Of a stretch of 34,351 bases of DNA, positions 23,606 to 32,789 are shown piece after piece. Source of the stretch: CAZPDM01 sp964585305 (lineage in GTDB: Bacteria; Planctomycetota; Uabimicrobiia; Uabimicrobiales; JABWCH01). How positions within the stretch are numbered: position 1 is the stretch's first letter; every line of letters starts with the position of its first letter. Location of the stretch: positions 1-34,351 of the forward strand of contig CAZPDM010000043.1 of NCBI GenBank assembly GCA_964585305.1, given 5' to 3'. The notes beneath the pieces are model-generated. The model was given only the letters and a program-made list of their open reading frames with translations, had not been told where the DNA came from and did not search any database. The position numbers were made by a program, and so were the translations under genes.

Positions 23606-24397
23606 ATGTTTATGACAATTGATGCTCAAAAATGTAAACGAGATGGTTTATGTTCCATGGCTTGTCCTATGGGACTAATTGTTCCGAATAAAGAAAAATT
23701 TCCTGAGCCAGTGCCAGATGCAGAAAAGTTTTGTGTTGGGTGTGGTCATTGTGTAGCAGTTTGTCCACATGATGCTCTATCTCTTACAGCGATGCAACCC
23801 CAATCCCTTCCTCTCATCAAAAAAGAGTTAATCCCCAGTAAAGAAACTTTGGAACAAACACTTAAAACCCGCAGATCTATCCGTCAATATAAGGACCAGT
23901 CTGTTCCCCATGATATTCTTGCAAATTTACTAGATATTACCCGTTGGGCTCCTACTGCTGCAAATGTACAACCTGTAAACCTTCTTGTCATTGAGAAAAA
24001 GGAAGAAGTTAAAAAATTAGCAGGACTGATTGCAGAAGGTTTCCGTAAAAATAATTTAGTCCCACCATTAGTAGAAGCCTGGGATAAGGGGAAAGATGTT
24101 TTCTTAAGAAACGCGCCTCATGTTATTATTGCTCATGCAAATTCAACTACAAATTATATGCCTTTAACAGATTGCGCAATCGCTTTAACTTTTCTCGACG
24201 TTATGGCACCAACTTATGGTCTGGGAACTTGTTGGGCAGGAGTTTTGATGATCGCAGCGAATGCCTACCCTCCTCTTGTTGAATTTCTCAAATTGCCTAA
24301 AGATCACAAAATTTATGGAGCAATGATGCTCGGATATCCTAAGTATTCTTATCGTAGAATCCCACAAAGAAAACCATCAAAATTAACATGGATGTAA
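23606..24397 (+). CDS. Ferredoxin-domain nitroreductase
   Basis: A 263-residue fusion: residues 1-65 carry two [4Fe-4S] motifs (CKRDGLCSMACP at 10-21 and CVGCGHCVAVCP at ~43-54), and residues ~85-263 form an FMN-dependent nitroreductase domain (RRSIRQYKDQ, RWAPTAANVQP, GLGTCWAG). It would pass electrons from the clusters to the flavin to reduce a nitro, quinone or similar substrate; the true substrate is unknown. This architecture is widespread in anaerobes and facultative bacteria. ATG 23606 follows AAGGA. It appears to be a single gene with no partner, divergent from the SPL-like gene; the 176-base region between them is AT-rich, without a convincing promoter match. Confidence 0.9.
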   Translation: MFMTIDAQKCKRDGLCSMACPMGLIVPNKEKFPEPVPDAEKFCVGCGHCVAVCPHDALSLTAMQPQSLPLIKKELIPSKETLEQTLKTRRSIRQYKDQSVPHDILANLLDITRWAPTAANVQPVNLLVIEKKEEVKKLAGLIAEGFRKNNLVPPLVEAWDKGKDVFLRNAPHVIIAHANSTTNYMPLTDCAIALTFLDVMAPTYGLGTCWAGVLMIAANAYPPLVEFLKLPKDHKIYGAMMLGYPKYSYRRIPQRKPSKLTWM

Positions 24398-24415
24398 TTT
24401 TTAAATGGATGTAAT
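24388..24415 (+). repeat. Duplicated gene end of the nitroreductase gene
   Basis: ATGGATGTAAT, encoding the last two codons and stop plus two bases, occurs at 24388-24398 and again at 24405-24415, six bases later, in untranslated sequence. Confidence 0.6.
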
Positions 24416-24483
24416 CTAATTGATCAGATCAGTAGATTGCCCTTGATCAATCTAAGCATTCTTAATGATTTAGGAGACAAAAT

Positions 24484-27345
24484 ATGCTTATTTTTAAAGA
24501 AAAGTTAAAACTTGTTCTAATTATACTTTTCATATTAGCAGTATCCTTAAATGCCAAAACATGGACTGTAACAAACCTTAAAGATTTAGATGACGAAGGA
24601 AATGTTATTGCAGGTAGCTTGCGCTATATGATTGATAATGCTGCAGCCGGCGATAAAATTGTGTTTGCCGATGGTCTTACCGGTACTATCGTTTTAAGAG
24701 ATTATATTGAAATTAACAAAAAATTAGCCATTGTGGGTCCAGGTGCATCTACTATAACCATCAGTGGAAATAAAGAAAATGATCTTTTTTATATCACTGA
24801 TCCATATATGTCTTTCTCCAGCTTAACATTTCGCGATGCAGTCATTACAGAAGATTCTGGAGCTGCTATTTATCGTGAAGTGGCTGCACCAGGAACATTC
24901 ACTGTTTCTAATTGCGTATTTAAAAATAATATGGCTGGATATGATGGGGGAGCTATTTATAGTTATGAAAGAGAATCTCAACCCAATAAAAAACATCGAA
25001 TTTCTAAAAATTCTAAATCAAGCCAAATTTTAGAAGAACAAAGAACAAAATTAGAAGTGGCGATGGAAAAAAAACGTAAAGAAATAGTAGAACAAGCTGA
25101 AGCTGAAGAGAAAAAAGAAGAAGAGAAAATTACTCTTGAAGCAAAAGATAGAATTTCAAAAGAATCCAATCATCCAGAACAAAACAAAAAAAATAAGCGT
25201 CCCAAAAGAACACTTAAAAACTCGACTCAACTAGTGAAAGAAGAAGGAAGAATCCAAGATACTATCAATGTTAATAAATGCACTTTTATCAATAATTACG
25301 CTGGCAATGGCTCTGGTTATGGCCCGGCTATTTGTGTATATGGAGCCGCACAGGTAAACGTAATTAAAAGCAAATTTACCAGCAATACAGGTGCTAACAA
25401 TAGTTGTATTTATTCAGACGAAGCTAATATATTCATCCAAAACTCTACTTTTACACATAATATTACTCCTTACTATGGAGTAATCTATCAATACGATGGT
25501 TCTACAATAATAAAAAACAGTACATTTGATAAAAATGTCAGTGGATATGGTGGTGCCATTTGTGATAATACTGGTAGTAGCCCAGAATTAAGAAGAGGCG
25601 AATCGCTTATTATTCAAAAGTCTACCTTCTCAAATAACGTTTCCAGCTATGATGGAGGAGCAGTTAACTCTAACTCTCCAACATGTGAAATCTCTGATTG
25701 CAACTTCTATAATAATCTTGCAACATCAAGTTATTATGGTGGAGCAATTTTCTGGGGAGGAGAGGGAGAAACACCAACTTTACAAAAAGATCGAGAAGAC
25801 GAATTTAAAATTTTTAATTGCGCATTCGTTAAAAATACAGCAGGATATGGCGGAGCAATTTACACAGAAAACTATTTACCAATGAGAATAACAAATTGTC
25901 TTTTTGCTAAAAATCGTGCTGCAGATTCTTATGGTGCTGTATATTGCTATAATAACAATGATGCTATACTTATAGAAAATTGTGATTTTTTTGAAAATAG
26001 TGCTTATCAATATGGAGCAATTTATTTATATTCTTATAATAATGTTACCCTTTCCCAATCTACTTTTTCAAAAAATATTGGCTATGTAAGTCATGCTGTA
26101 GGATATTTAGGAGGTAGCGGCGGCGGAGATAAAAACCGTGCTCCAGATTTCTTTATATCGGGCTGTACTTTTGATAGCAACAAAGCAACTAATGATGGGC
26201 CATCAGCTATTGAAATTTATGGTTATTACGAAATAGAAAATTCTACTTTTTCTAATAATCAATGTAGCGGTAATTATCGTGGCGGAGCATTATATGTTGG
26301 AAATGCTTATATCCCAATGAGAAACTGTACATTCTCTGCTAACTCTACAAAAACATATTATGCAGGTGCTATTCATCTTAATAGTGGAAGCCTTAATCTA
26401 TCCAATTGCACCGTTTATAAAAATTATTCAGGAGTTCGAGGCGGTGGAATAGGAGTTCAATCTGGTTCTCTTAGCATGGATAATACTATTGTCGCTAAAA
26501 ACTCAGCGTTCTTAGGTGCTCCAGACATTTATGATAGCGAAAGTACTCCTAGCCGTTTCCAAAGTAATGGCTATAATCTCGTAGGAGACGAAAGTGGAGC
26601 ATCTACTTCTTGGCAAGAAACTGATATATATGGGAATAGTGAAGAACCAGTAGATCCTTTACTGGGCAAACTTGCAGACAATCGCGGACCAAGCAAAACA
26701 CATTCTTTACTTACAAATAGTCCAGCTCGTAATACAGGAGAAACTGATCTAGAAGTCGATCAACGTGGTGCCAACCGAGTCAATCCTGATGATATTGGTG
26801 CTTATGATGCCTCTGGCTCTTTCAGTAACCAACGTGCTGCTCCACCAGAAATATATATATCTGGAAATGGTGCTACTATTCCTAGTGGAAATCTTGTAGG
26901 AAACACTGGAAATGATACTGATTTTGGCCTTATACCACTAGGCAGCCAAGTTACTCATACTTTTACTATTTACAACCTTGGTGGACAAAATTTAACTCTC
27001 ACTGGCAATTCTATAGGTTCTGCTCCACATATTTTTATTGCAGGAGCAAATGCCAAAGATTTCCAATTAACAGGAAAACCCGCATCTGTTCTTGGAACTC
27101 AACAATCTACAGCCTTTAGCATTGCTTTTGTTCCCACTAACTCTGGACTCAGAGAAGCCGTTGTTGTCATACCTAATTCCGATCCAAGCGAACCTCTTTA
27201 TGTTTTTGCTATCCGAGGGTATGCTGGCGAAACAACTCCAGATGACGATGATAATGATAGTTTTTGTGGTGTAACTGGTTTTGAATTTGTTTTAGTTATC
27301 GCAATATTAGCACTTGGTAGATACTTTTTTAGAAAACAAAAATAA
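24484..27345 (+). CDS. Surface-anchored right-handed beta-helix protein with charged insertion
   Basis: A 953-residue exported protein. A signal sequence (residues 1-24, ending SLNAK) is followed by a pectate-lyase-like parallel beta-helix of many ~22-30-residue turns with N-C-x-F, NN and GGAI patterns (about 26-160 and 260-760). A very basic/acidic Lys-Glu segment (~161-258) without beta-helix pattern interrupts the helix; it is probably a coiled coil. Residues ~790-920 form a choice-of-anchor D (ASPM/SPD-2-like) domain with GLIPLGSQVTHTFTIYNLG and IAFVPTNSG. The end is acidic (DDDDND), then FCG, a 20-residue membrane segment and RKQK: a C-terminal sorting-type tail with an invariant-looking Cys. 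No enzyme active site is evident. Start ATG 24484 follows AGGAGA. Confidence 0.85.
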   Translation: MLIFKEKLKLVLIILFILAVSLNAKTWTVTNLKDLDDEGNVIAGSLRYMIDNAAAGDKIVFADGLTGTIVLRDYIEINKKLAIVGPGASTITISGNKENDLFYITDPYMSFSSLTFRDAVITEDSGAAIYREVAAPGTFTVSNCVFKNNMAGYDGGAIYSYERESQPNKKHRISKNSKSSQILEEQRTKLEVAMEKKRKEIVEQAEAEEKKEEEKITLEAKDRISKESNHPEQNKKNKRPKRTLKNSTQLVKEEGRIQDTINVNKCTFINNYAGNGSGYGPAICVYGAAQVNVIKSKFTSNTGANNSCIYSDEANIFIQNSTFTHNITPYYGVIYQYDGSTIIKNSTFDKNVSGYGGAICDNTGSSPELRRGESLIIQKSTFSNNVSSYDGGAVNSNSPTCEISDCNFYNNLATSSYYGGAIFWGGEGETPTLQKDREDEFKIFNCAFVKNTAGYGGAIYTENYLPMRITNCLFAKNRAADSYGAVYCYNNNDAILIENCDFFENSAYQYGAIYLYSYNNVTLSQSTFSKNIGYVSHAVGYLGGSGGGDKNRAPDFFISGCTFDSNKATNDGPSAIEIYGYYEIENSTFSNNQCSGNYRGGALYVGNAYIPMRNCTFSANSTKTYYAGAIHLNSGSLNLSNCTVYKNYSGVRGGGIGVQSGSLSMDNTIVAKNSAFLGAPDIYDSESTPSRFQSNGYNLVGDESGASTSWQETDIYGNSEEPVDPLLGKLADNRGPSKTHSLLTNSPARNTGETDLEVDQRGANRVNPDDIGAYDASGSFSNQRAAPPEIYISGNGATIPSGNLVGNTGNDTDFGLIPLGSQVTHTFTIYNLGGQNLTLTGNSIGSAPHIFIAGANAKDFQLTGKPASVLGTQQSTAFSIAFVPTNSGLREAVVVIPNSDPSEPLYVFAIRGYAGETTPDDDDNDSFCGVTGFEFVLVIAILALGRYFFRKQK

Positions 27346-27357
27346 GTTCTAAACTAA

Positions 27358-27386
27358 GCAACCATTGAAATAACTTCAATAGTTGC
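27358..27386 (+). terminator. Weak stem-loop after the beta-helix gene
   Basis: GCAACCATTGAA and TTCAATAGTTGC pair except for one internal C-A mismatch, around a 5-base loop. It is followed by AGAAAAATTTT, without a real U tract. It may cap the upstream mRNA. Confidence 0.35.
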
Positions 27387-27424
27387 AGAAAAATTTTAGA
27401 AAGGAGTGCAAAAGACAGAAAAAA

Positions 27425-28036
27425 ATGAAAAATATATTTATTCTCTTTTCCCTTGCCATTATAGTTACTTGTGTATACTCAACACCAATTTATCCCACCA
27501 ATATTGCATTAGGGAAAAGTACATCTTGCTCCGGTTATTATAATTCTGGATCTGAAGTTTTTCCCTACGATAATATCATTGACGGCTCAACAGCAGATGG
27601 CGGACAACCTTATGATTGGAATTTTTGGTTAACACCAAATGGTAGTACTGGGTGGGTAATGGTTGATCTGGGACAAACATATAATATAGGAAAGATTGAG
27701 TTTCTTAATACTCATAATAGAGAACATAATGATAGAACAACAAAAGATTGGCATATAGAAATTATTGACGCATTAAATAATGTTATGTTCACAACACAAG
27801 GAACAGAAGCCGATCTTAACCCATCTAATCCCAGCCAGGCAATACCAGTTAATAGTATTGATCTACAAAATGCTATATCTGGTAGGTATGTTAAATTTTA
27901 TGTTGATTCTTTTTGGGGAAATGGTGGTGGATTAAATGAATTAAGAGTTTATGAATCCAGCTCTGCCATTCCAGAACCAACAACTTTTTTTCTTTTTTGT
28001 ATTGGAATAATAAGTCTCATAGCAAGAAAAAAGTAA
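27425..28036 (+). CDS. PEP-CTERM protein with discoidin/F5-8C-like domain
   Basis: A 203-residue exported protein. A signal peptide (MKNIFILFSLAIIVTCVYS) is followed by an F5/8 type C (discoidin) beta-sandwich (~24-180) with NIALGKSTS, WVMVDLGQTYNIGKIEF and GRYVKFYVDSF; such domains often bind carbohydrate. The end reads IPEPTTFFLFCIGIISLIARKK (given here as 22 residues in two parts: IPEPTTFFLF, CIGIISLIARKK), a PEP-CTERM tail processed by an exosortase. The start ATG 27425 has an AAGGAG 18 or so bases upstream, rather far; an in-frame TTG start at 27383 adds 14 basic residues ahead of the signal peptide and is less likely. A strong terminator follows. Confidence 0.85.
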   Translation: MKNIFILFSLAIIVTCVYSTPIYPTNIALGKSTSCSGYYNSGSEVFPYDNIIDGSTADGGQPYDWNFWLTPNGSTGWVMVDLGQTYNIGKIEFLNTHNREHNDRTTKDWHIEIIDALNNVMFTTQGTEADLNPSNPSQAIPVNSIDLQNAISGRYVKFYVDSFWGNGGGLNELRVYESSSAIPEPTTFFLFCIGIISLIARKK

Positions 28037-28040
28037 AAAA

Positions 28041-28069
28041 AGCAGCAATTTAGATTGCTGCTTTTTTTA
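28041..28069 (+). terminator. Rho-independent terminator
   Basis: AGCAGCAAT and ATTGCTGCT pair around TTAG, followed by TTTTTTT. An A run precedes the stem, so it may work on both strands. Confidence 0.9.
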
Positions 28070-28094
28070 CTTTTTTTTATTTTATATACTGCGT

Positions 28095-28113
28095 CATGAT
28101 ATGACATATCATG
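28095..28113. promoter_or_regulatory. 19-base perfect palindrome upstream of the C45 hydrolase promoter
   Basis: CATGATATG-A-CATATCATG is a perfect inverted repeat with a single central base. It ends 31 bases upstream of the -35 box of the promoter at 28145. This fits a dimeric transcription-factor site, possibly an activator given its place upstream of -35. Confidence 0.5.
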
Positions 28114-28144
28114 TTATTACAAAAAAAGATAGAAAAAAAAAATC

Positions 28145-28173
28145 TTGCAAAGACTACAAATACCTTTTATAAT
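28145..28173 (+). promoter_or_regulatory. Sigma-70-type promoter for the C45 hydrolase gene
   Basis: TTGCAA (28145-28150), 17-base spacer, TATAAT (28168-28173). The -10 is a perfect consensus. Transcription would begin about 55-60 bases upstream of the start codon. Confidence 0.7.
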
Positions 28174-28237
28174 TTCCCATGTATTTTTATCCTATTCAAT
28201 TTCTCACTACGCGCTATGCGCATTTTAGGAGTGTTCC

Positions 28238-29974
28238 ATGCGACAAGGAATTTTACTACTTCTGGGAGCTTTTTTACTGTGTGTGCTTCCAAATTATGCA
28301 CAAATTTCAGCAAGCTCACTAGAAGTTGCTTTTGCTAAGGATAATTTTGATGTTGTGAAAAGCACAACATACCAAGGATGTCGGGGAATATTAGCAGAAC
28401 ATCGTACAGCTATAAATTACGAGACCAAACAAAAAAAACGAGTCATTTATGTTGAAGGCACATCTTACCAAATGGGCTATTTGATTGGGTATTTGGCTGA
28501 ACCTGAAATGGAGCAAATGACTACGCAATTTTTAGATCGAATTATTTTTGATTTTATTGGAGTAGATGTTGATCCTGAAAAAATTATCGTAATCTGGAGT
28601 TTGTTAAAAGGAGTAATCTTAGGTTTAGTCCAAAAAGTTAAGCCAGATGTGCCTGTAGAATATTTGCAAGAAATTGAAGGCATGGTTGCAGGAGCTAAAG
28701 CGGCTGATCCCAAAACTAAAGTAAATTCAAGTGATTTACTTATGCTTAATGTTGGAATAGATTGTCTGCTTGCTTATATTTATGCCTTTGATCACATTTG
28801 GGATCGTCAGGAAAATTCTACACCAAACAGCATTCTATACCAAGGAAAAACCATTACTTTGGATGATTTGCGTATTCCAGTTATGTGCAACGCATTTTCA
28901 GTATTTGGGAAAGCTACAAGTGACGGAAAACATTACTTTGGCCGCGATTTTATGTTTCCTACTGCAAAAACCTTTGAATTCACTTCTTGCCATATTATTT
29001 ACCGACCGCATGATGGACGCTTGCCATTAGTAAGCATTACAGCACCAGGATTTGCAGGATCGATTGCTGCCATGAACTCTTGGGGCATTGGATTAGGTGT
29101 AGATATGTCTCCTTCAGGAAACTGTAATTCCAGTCGTCCAGGGTTAAATTCTCTACTCCTTGTACGCCATGCTTGCCATAAAGGATATACAGCAGAATCC
29201 AGTCTCAATAGCATTATTGCAGCACCTCGTGGAGTAAGCTGGGATTATTTTATTGCAGATGGACGAAATAATAAAGCAGTTGCAGTAGAAGCTGGTTATT
29301 CCACAACTTCTTTGGATTTTCTTAAATATCCACCACAAGAATTAAAAAATTTAGGACTGATTCCTACACAAGAATTTTTACAACGTTACGAAAATCAACA
29401 ACACCAATCTGGACTTATGGTCCGTTGGAATGATTATAAATATCCAGAAGAATTTTTACAATTTAATAAAGATTTATTTACTTATAACAAAAAAACATAC
29501 AATCCTGCTGATTTTGAAGAACGCGGATATATCAGTAAAACCTGGCAGGAAAAAAATTGCCCAGCGGCTTACTATTTCGCACCTCAACGTGAAAACAAAG
29601 ATGATGTTTTGATTATGATCAACCATTATGTTGTTCCAAGTATGAGATTATGCGCAATGAATCCTGGCACTGTCAAAGTCGCAGCAGGAAATCTTGATGA
29701 TATACAATGGCGATATGATGAATTGAATAATCAAGTTTTGGAAAACTATGGAAAAATTGATTTTGCAAAAGCTCGCGAACTTATTGACTTCTTAGCACCT
29801 TATCGAAAATTTCCGGAATATTACAAACACGGACCAACAAGCAGCGATGGAAAAACAAACATCGTTCACGGAAGCGTTTCAGTTTGCGATCTTACCGATT
29901 GTATTATGCAAAGCCATTTTGGTTTTTATGCAGATGAATGGATTACTACGACATTACGAAATTATGTAGAATAA
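28238..29974 (+). CDS. Secreted C45-family peptidase (acyl-CoA:6-APA acyltransferase-like Ntn hydrolase)
   Basis: A 578-residue exported protein of the C45/AAT superfamily, which cleaves amide bonds with an N-terminal nucleophile Cys exposed by self-cleavage. A signal peptide (~1-21) is followed by a ~195-residue region that in this family is the pro-segment or alpha chain. The candidate nucleophile is C217 in VMCNAFSVFGKATSDGK, followed by GRDFMF (235-240) and a typical NSWGIGLGVDMSPSG segment. The C-terminal part includes a well-conserved YYFAPQRENKDD region. The substrate is unknown; a cell-wall or acyl-amide substrate is possible. The start has TTAGGAGTG at good distance. The frame beginning at 28111 is a shadow. 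Confidence 0.82.
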   Translation: MRQGILLLLGAFLLCVLPNYAQISASSLEVAFAKDNFDVVKSTTYQGCRGILAEHRTAINYETKQKKRVIYVEGTSYQMGYLIGYLAEPEMEQMTTQFLDRIIFDFIGVDVDPEKIIVIWSLLKGVILGLVQKVKPDVPVEYLQEIEGMVAGAKAADPKTKVNSSDLLMLNVGIDCLLAYIYAFDHIWDRQENSTPNSILYQGKTITLDDLRIPVMCNAFSVFGKATSDGKHYFGRDFMFPTAKTFEFTSCHIIYRPHDGRLPLVSITAPGFAGSIAAMNSWGIGLGVDMSPSGNCNSSRPGLNSLLLVRHACHKGYTAESSLNSIIAAPRGVSWDYFIADGRNNKAVAVEAGYSTTSLDFLKYPPQELKNLGLIPTQEFLQRYENQQHQSGLMVRWNDYKYPEEFLQFNKDLFTYNKKTYNPADFEERGYISKTWQEKNCPAAYYFAPQRENKDDVLIMINHYVVPSMRLCAMNPGTVKVAAGNLDDIQWRYDELNNQVLENYGKIDFAKARELIDFLAPYRKFPEYYKHGPTSSDGKTNIVHGSVSVCDLTDCIMQSHFGFYADEWITTTLRNYVE

Positions 29975-30008
29975 AAAAATAGCCAGTGAAATCACTGGCT
30001 ATTTTTTT
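29973..30008. terminator. Bidirectional terminator between C45 hydrolase and lon
   Basis: ATAGCCAGTGA and TCACTGGCTAT pair with a 2-base centre; A runs and T runs flank both sides, giving a 17-bp stem if A-T pairs are counted. It serves two convergent genes. Confidence 0.92.
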
Positions 30009-30014
30009 TAAGAC

Positions 30015-32775
30015 TTATTTTTTTTCATTGCTTTCAAAACATAACTTATATACTTGAATATAGTTTTCTGCGTAATGAATTGTAAGACCTTCTAAAATAT
30101 ATTGTGGAATTTCTGCAACATCACGTCGATTTTCTTCAGGCAAAATAATGGTATTGGCTTTAGCTCGCTTTGCAGCTATGAGTTTTTCACGGATTCCTCC
30201 GACAGGTAGGACACGCCCTGTAAGTGTTAATTCTCCTGTCATAGCAGTTGTGTATGGAATACTTTGATTTTTAGCTAAAGAAATTAAACTTGTCGCCATA
30301 GTAATACCTGCAGATGGCCCATCTTTAGGTGTTGCACCCGCGGGAACGTGCAAATGTATTTGACGTTCTAAAAAGAAATCTTCAGTAATACCAAATTGCT
30401 TTGCATTTGCTTGTGCATAACTGTATGCAATATCGGAGGATTCCACCATAACTTCGCCTAATTGGCCGCTTTGTTTAAAACCAAAAGGCCGAGCTAATTT
30501 AGCAACAGATTCCACAAAAAGCACACTACCACCTAATGCGGTCCAAGCTAATCCTGTTACTACACCAGGTTTAGGGTTAATATCAAGTGGGGAATCTCGG
30601 AAAATCGGAATTCCAAGATACTTTTCTAAATTTTTTTCATCTATTTTAATTGGCTGTTTGGAAGACAATTCATCTTTACTTTCCTCAGTTTTATTATCTG
30701 ATTCACTCCCGACAACAGTTACAGCAATTTTACGTAAAATTTTGTTGACTTGCTTTTCCGCGCCACGAACACCAGCTTCTCTCGCATATAGTTCAATGAT
30801 TTGTTCTAATGCAGATTCCGAAAGGTTTATTTGCTCTGGGGTTAAACCATGTCGTTGGAGTTGTTTTGGAATTACATGCCTTGTGATAATTTGCACTTTC
30901 TCTTGTTTAATATATCCTGGAAGATGGATAACTTCCATGCGATCTCGTAAAGCAAGAGGAATTGTATCTAAAACATTTGCTGTAGCAATAAAAAGTATCT
31001 TAGAAAAATCGTAAGGAACATCAAGATAATGATCACGGAAAGCAAAATTTTGTTCAGGATCAAGAACTTCCAATAAAGCCGAAGAAGGATCGCCACGAAA
31101 ATCTTTCCCGATTTTATCAATCTCGTCCAGCATAATTACTGGATTTTCTGTCCCAACAGTACGCAAAGCCTGGATAAGTTTTCCTGGCATAGCACCTATG
31201 TAGGTACGACGGTGTCCTTTGATTTCTGCTTCGTCAGACATTCCACCTACAGAAAATCGGAAAAATTTTCTTCCTAAAGAACGTGCAATGCTACGCCCTA
31301 ATGACGTTTTTCCAACACCCGGAGGTCCAACAAAGCACAAAATTGAACCTTCAACATGATTCAATAATTTACCAACAGCTAAAAATTCAATCAAACGTTC
31401 CTTGACATCATCAAGTCCATAGTGATCTTCATCTAAAATCTGCTTTGCAATCTTCAGATCTAGATTATCTGTGCTTTTTGTTCCCCAGGGTAAACAAACT
31501 AGCCAATCCAGATAGTTTCGAACAACTCCAAACTCAGGCGAATGAACTTCTAGCAAATTAAGTTTGTTCAATTCTTCCTCAAACTTTTTCTTTGCTTCCT
31601 CGCTTGGATTTTTATTGGAAAATTCTTTCTTTAATCGAGTAATTTCTGTTGTTTTTTCATCTTGTTCATAGCCAAGCTCTTTTTTGATAGCCTTTAATTG
31701 TTCACGCAAGAAAAATTCCCGTTGTCGCTGGCTAATTTTTTCCTCAATTTGTTTATTTATTTTTTCCTTAAGCTTGATAAAATCAAGTTCCTTTTTAAGT
31801 ATAAAAAGGGTCTTTTGCAATCTTTCTAGCAAATTAAAAGTCTCAATGATTTCCTGCAATTCTTTTGGTGTTGCTTCACTGATGAGTAAAGCAAAATCAC
31901 ACAAACGATCTGGCTCTGATAAAGAAAGATTGCTAAAAATAAATTTCAGTTCTTCAGGAAAGACTGGCAGACTTTGGCTAATTTCTTTTATACATGAGGC
32001 AATACTTGTAGTATATGCATGGATTTCTTTACTGTCACCATGAGAATCTAATTCAGGATAGATAACAGTTGCAACTAAAAATGGTTCTTTCTGTATCCAT
32101 TCTTTGATAGCAAATCTGCGTAAACCACGTATAAGTATTTGAAAATCTCCTGTAGGAGTTTGGATTATTTTTACAATTTGCGAGGCAATTCCAATTTTCG
32201 CAAGCAAATTTATATCATTTGTTGTAGAAATAACAGGTTGTGGTGAGGTAGGATTTTCTTCTTCTTGAGTCGTTGAAATATTTGAACTTGCATGAATAAA
32301 GCCAACAAAATTATTACTTAATTTTGGAAGACTTTCTATTAAAACTTTGACTTGTTTATCAGCATGAATAAAAACAGGCAAAAGCATTCCAGGAACTACA
32401 GGTCGTCCATCTAATGGAATAATAGGCAATTGGTAGGGTAAAACATCTTCTTTTTTAGCAATAGTGAATGCAGGAATATCTGAGTTCTTTTTATCTACTT
32501 CTACACTGATTTCTTCTACTTTAATTGCCTCTGCTTCTGCCTTAGAATCAGAATNNNNNNNNNNNNNNNNNNNNNNNNNNNNNNNNNNNNNNNNNNNNNN
32601 NNNNNNNNNNNNNNNNNNNNNNNNNNNNNNNNNNNNNNNNNNNNNNNNNNNNNNCTTGTTTTACTTCTGCTTCTGCCTTAGAATCAGAATCTTGTTTTAC
32701 TTCTGCTTCTGCCTTAGAATCAGAATCTTGTTTTACTTCTGCTTCAATGTCTTTATTATTTTTTTCTTTATCCAA
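30015..32775 (-). CDS. lon: ATP-dependent Lon protease with an acidic N-terminal tandem-repeat extension
   Basis: Hexameric AAA+ protease that degrades misfolded and regulatory proteins. The Lon N domain begins LPIIPLDGRPVVPGMLLPVF, followed by a coiled-coil region (REQLKAIKKELGYE). The AAA+ module has Walker A GPPGVGKTSLGR, Walker B MLDEIDKIG and an arginine-rich sensor region. The protease domain has PKDGPSAGIT (catalytic Ser) and the catalytic Lys in REKLIAAKRA. The ORF as usually called would start at a TTG at 32429, but the frame continues upstream through an N gap to TTG 32775, which has AAGGAG seven bases before it. The extension holds 12-residue repeats of type DSDSKAEAEVKQ. Both frames join only if the real gap is a multiple of three. 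It is in an operon with the hydrolase gene, 14 bases away. Confidence 0.92.
32531..32745 (-). repeat. 36-bp tandem repeat in the 5' part of lon, interrupted by the assembly gap
   Basis: The 36-base unit is complete at 32655-32690 and 32691-32726, with partial units on either side (24 bases at 32531-32554; start of a unit from 32727). Both gap edges fall exactly on a unit boundary. It encodes the acidic 12-residue unit DSDSKAEAEVKQ. Confidence 0.9.
32555..32654. other. Assembly gap of exactly 100 N
   Basis: The run of N is a fixed-length scaffold placeholder, not a measured size. The real gap should be a multiple of three (the lon frames on each side differ by one base with 100 N), and, judging by the repeat phase, probably a multiple of 36. 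Confidence 0.97.
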
Positions 32776-32789
32776 CTTCTTTCTCCTTC

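Noticed and set aside
28111..28338. 75-codon plus-strand ORF before the C45 hydrolase
   Set aside because: It overlaps the promoter, the ribosome binding site and the start of the hydrolase gene, and its codon use is poor.
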